Assembly: GCA_000961805.1 (NCBI GenBank)
Contig: LADV01000269.1
Coordinates: forward strand, 1 to 35,362
Length of the DNA: 35,362 bases
Direction: 5' to 3'
Origin: Peptococcaceae bacterium BRH_c23
Lineage (GTDB): Bacteria > Bacillota_B > Desulfitobacteriia > Desulfitobacteriales > Desulfitobacteriaceae
Positions within the stretch are counted from its first letter, which is position 1; each line of letters opens with the position of its first letter. Below the pieces are notes generated by a model. That model was not told the origin of the DNA. It did no database searches and saw only the letters and a list, made by a program, of their open reading frames with translations. Below are positions 34,889 to 35,362 of the stretch, one piece after another. A program made the position numbers and the translations under genes.

Positions 34889-34996
34889 GAAAGCCTTGAG
34901 GTACAACGGTATATACCTCAAGGCTTTCGTTATGTATCTCCGCCTAAATTCGAGGGTTTGATTGGCGGAGGCGAGGCGCACCTATCCAAACCCTCG
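34889..34996. repeat. Dispersed repeat, copy B, hairpin plus pseudoknot
   Basis: A 15-bp hairpin (34889-34903/34914-34928, AAAGCCTTGAGGTA/TACCTCAAGGCTTT) is followed by CTCCGCC (34938-34944) pairing with GGCGGAG (34964-34970), and CGAGGGTTTG (34951-34960) pairing with CAAACCCTCG (34987-34996). The last two stems interleave, an H-type pseudoknot. Copy A at 23662-23750 shares all but the distal arm. Confidence 0.75.
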
Positions 34997-35000
34997 ACAA

Positions 35001-35362
35001 TTAAATACGTGCCTTTGATTGAAATCCTTTTACCCATTCATCCAGTTCCCTTTCGCGGTCTGCACCAACCGAGAATTCCTTACAGGAAGCAATCTGTCCA
35101 TCTCTGATATAGAGTACTTTCCTTGCTTTGGCAGCGACACGCTGATCATGGGTAACGGTCATTATGATCATTCCATCGCGATTCAAATCTTCTAGGATTG
35201 CCAATACCTGATCCGCGGCGCCAGAGTTCAGCGCTCCTGTCGGTTCATCCAAAAACAGAATTTCAGGATTATTGATCATGGCGCGGCAAATGGAAGCCCG
35301 TTGTAACTGTCCGCCGGAAACTTCCCGGATATCACGCTCTTCGATTCCTTCAATTTCCATCC
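35001..35362 (-). CDS. ABC transporter ATP-binding protein (MacB/LolD type), partial
   Basis: The last ~120 residues of an ABC ATPase: signature VSGGQLQRASICRAM, Walker B EILFLDEPTGALNS and the switch His in VTHDQRVA, then a short C-terminal extension. This matches the MacB/LolD/BceA subclass that partners with FtsX-type permeases. Walker A lies beyond the window edge. The stop codon is only five bases from the end of the dispersed repeat, so the natural tail may have been altered by its insertion. Confidence 0.92.
   Translation of the reverse strand, partial: MEIEGIEERDIREVSGGQLQRASICRAMINNPEILFLDEPTGALNSGAADQVLAILEDLNRDGMIIMTVTHDQRVAAKARKVLYIRDGQIASCKEFSVGADRERELDEWVKGFQSKARI

Noticed and set aside
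34889..34996. Pseudoknot repeat as a self-cleaving ribozyme or known riboswitch
   Set aside because: I could not match conserved cores of twister, preQ1-II or c-di-GMP-II; the upstream 15-bp hairpin and repeated copies fit a mobile repeat better.

Overview
The window reads as chromosomal DNA from an anaerobic, low-to-moderate GC, spore-former-type Bacillota. It is probably a sulfate- or organohalide-respiring member of the Desulfosporosinus/Desulfitobacterium group. That placement is an inference from the gene content: a corrinoid methyl-transfer operon under sigma-54 control, a RACE-type [2Fe-2S] corrinoid reductive activator, SulP and TauE/SafE sulfur-anion transporters, consistently strong AGGAGG ribosome binding sites, and many decayed mobile and accessory genes. 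No rRNA, tRNA or CRISPR array was seen.

Layout. 1-560: the end of an IS110-type transposase and a largely empty stretch. 815-2848: a sigma-54 enhancer-binding protein with no obvious target operon. 2950-4385: REP-like hairpins, then a glucosaminidase-type ORF facing an Amidase_3 lysin, with overlapping 3' ends. 4602-5268: a HepT/MntA (HEPN/MNT) toxin-antitoxin pair. 5344-8848: a gene graveyard containing a helicase/PLD fragment with frameshifts, a flavodoxin-like fragment, a SulP transporter with two frameshifts, and a TauE-like gene with an internal deletion. 9231-10987: a soluble chemotaxis transducer and an intact TauE/SafE exporter.

11328-21363 is the metabolic centre. An OsmC-like gene and a CBS-PAS-PAS sigma-54 activator lie upstream of a minus-strand operon: UroD-family methyltransferase, corrinoid protein, methyl-H4folate:corrinoid methyltransferase, DUF1638 protein, RACE activator and an SSS symporter. 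A near-perfect -24/-12 promoter sits in front of it. Two palindromes sharing GGAA-N8-TTCC lie 70-150 bp upstream of that promoter and look like the activator's enhancer sites. The symporter would import a methylated substrate, the UroD protein would move its methyl group to the corrinoid, the pterin enzyme would pass it to H4folate, and the RACE protein would rescue oxidised Co(II). The substrate cannot be read from sequence.

21625-25171 is a c-di-GMP-flavoured but damaged region. It holds a GEMM-I (c-di-GMP-I) riboswitch, a RodZ-like gene with a stop at codon 6, the PilZ-bearing C-terminal end of a cellulose synthase cut off by an IS701-type transposase fragment, and an unknown two-TM protein. 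25647-27433 holds an MBL-fold hydrolase convergent with a LuxR-type regulator.

27470-34576 is a compact eight-gene minus-strand operon for an apparently undescribed envelope complex: a DUF3592-like protein, a PH-like membrane protein that seems to start at CTG, two lipoproteins, a Yip1-like protein, a four-TM protein, a 927-residue signal-peptide/TM protein with a polymorphic-toxin-like glycine-rich tail, and a 301-residue protein that vaguely resembles ESX EspG chaperones. A perfect 36-bp palindrome stands in front of the operon. The window ends with a copy of a dispersed pseudoknot-forming repeat and the C-terminal part of an ABC transporter ATPase.
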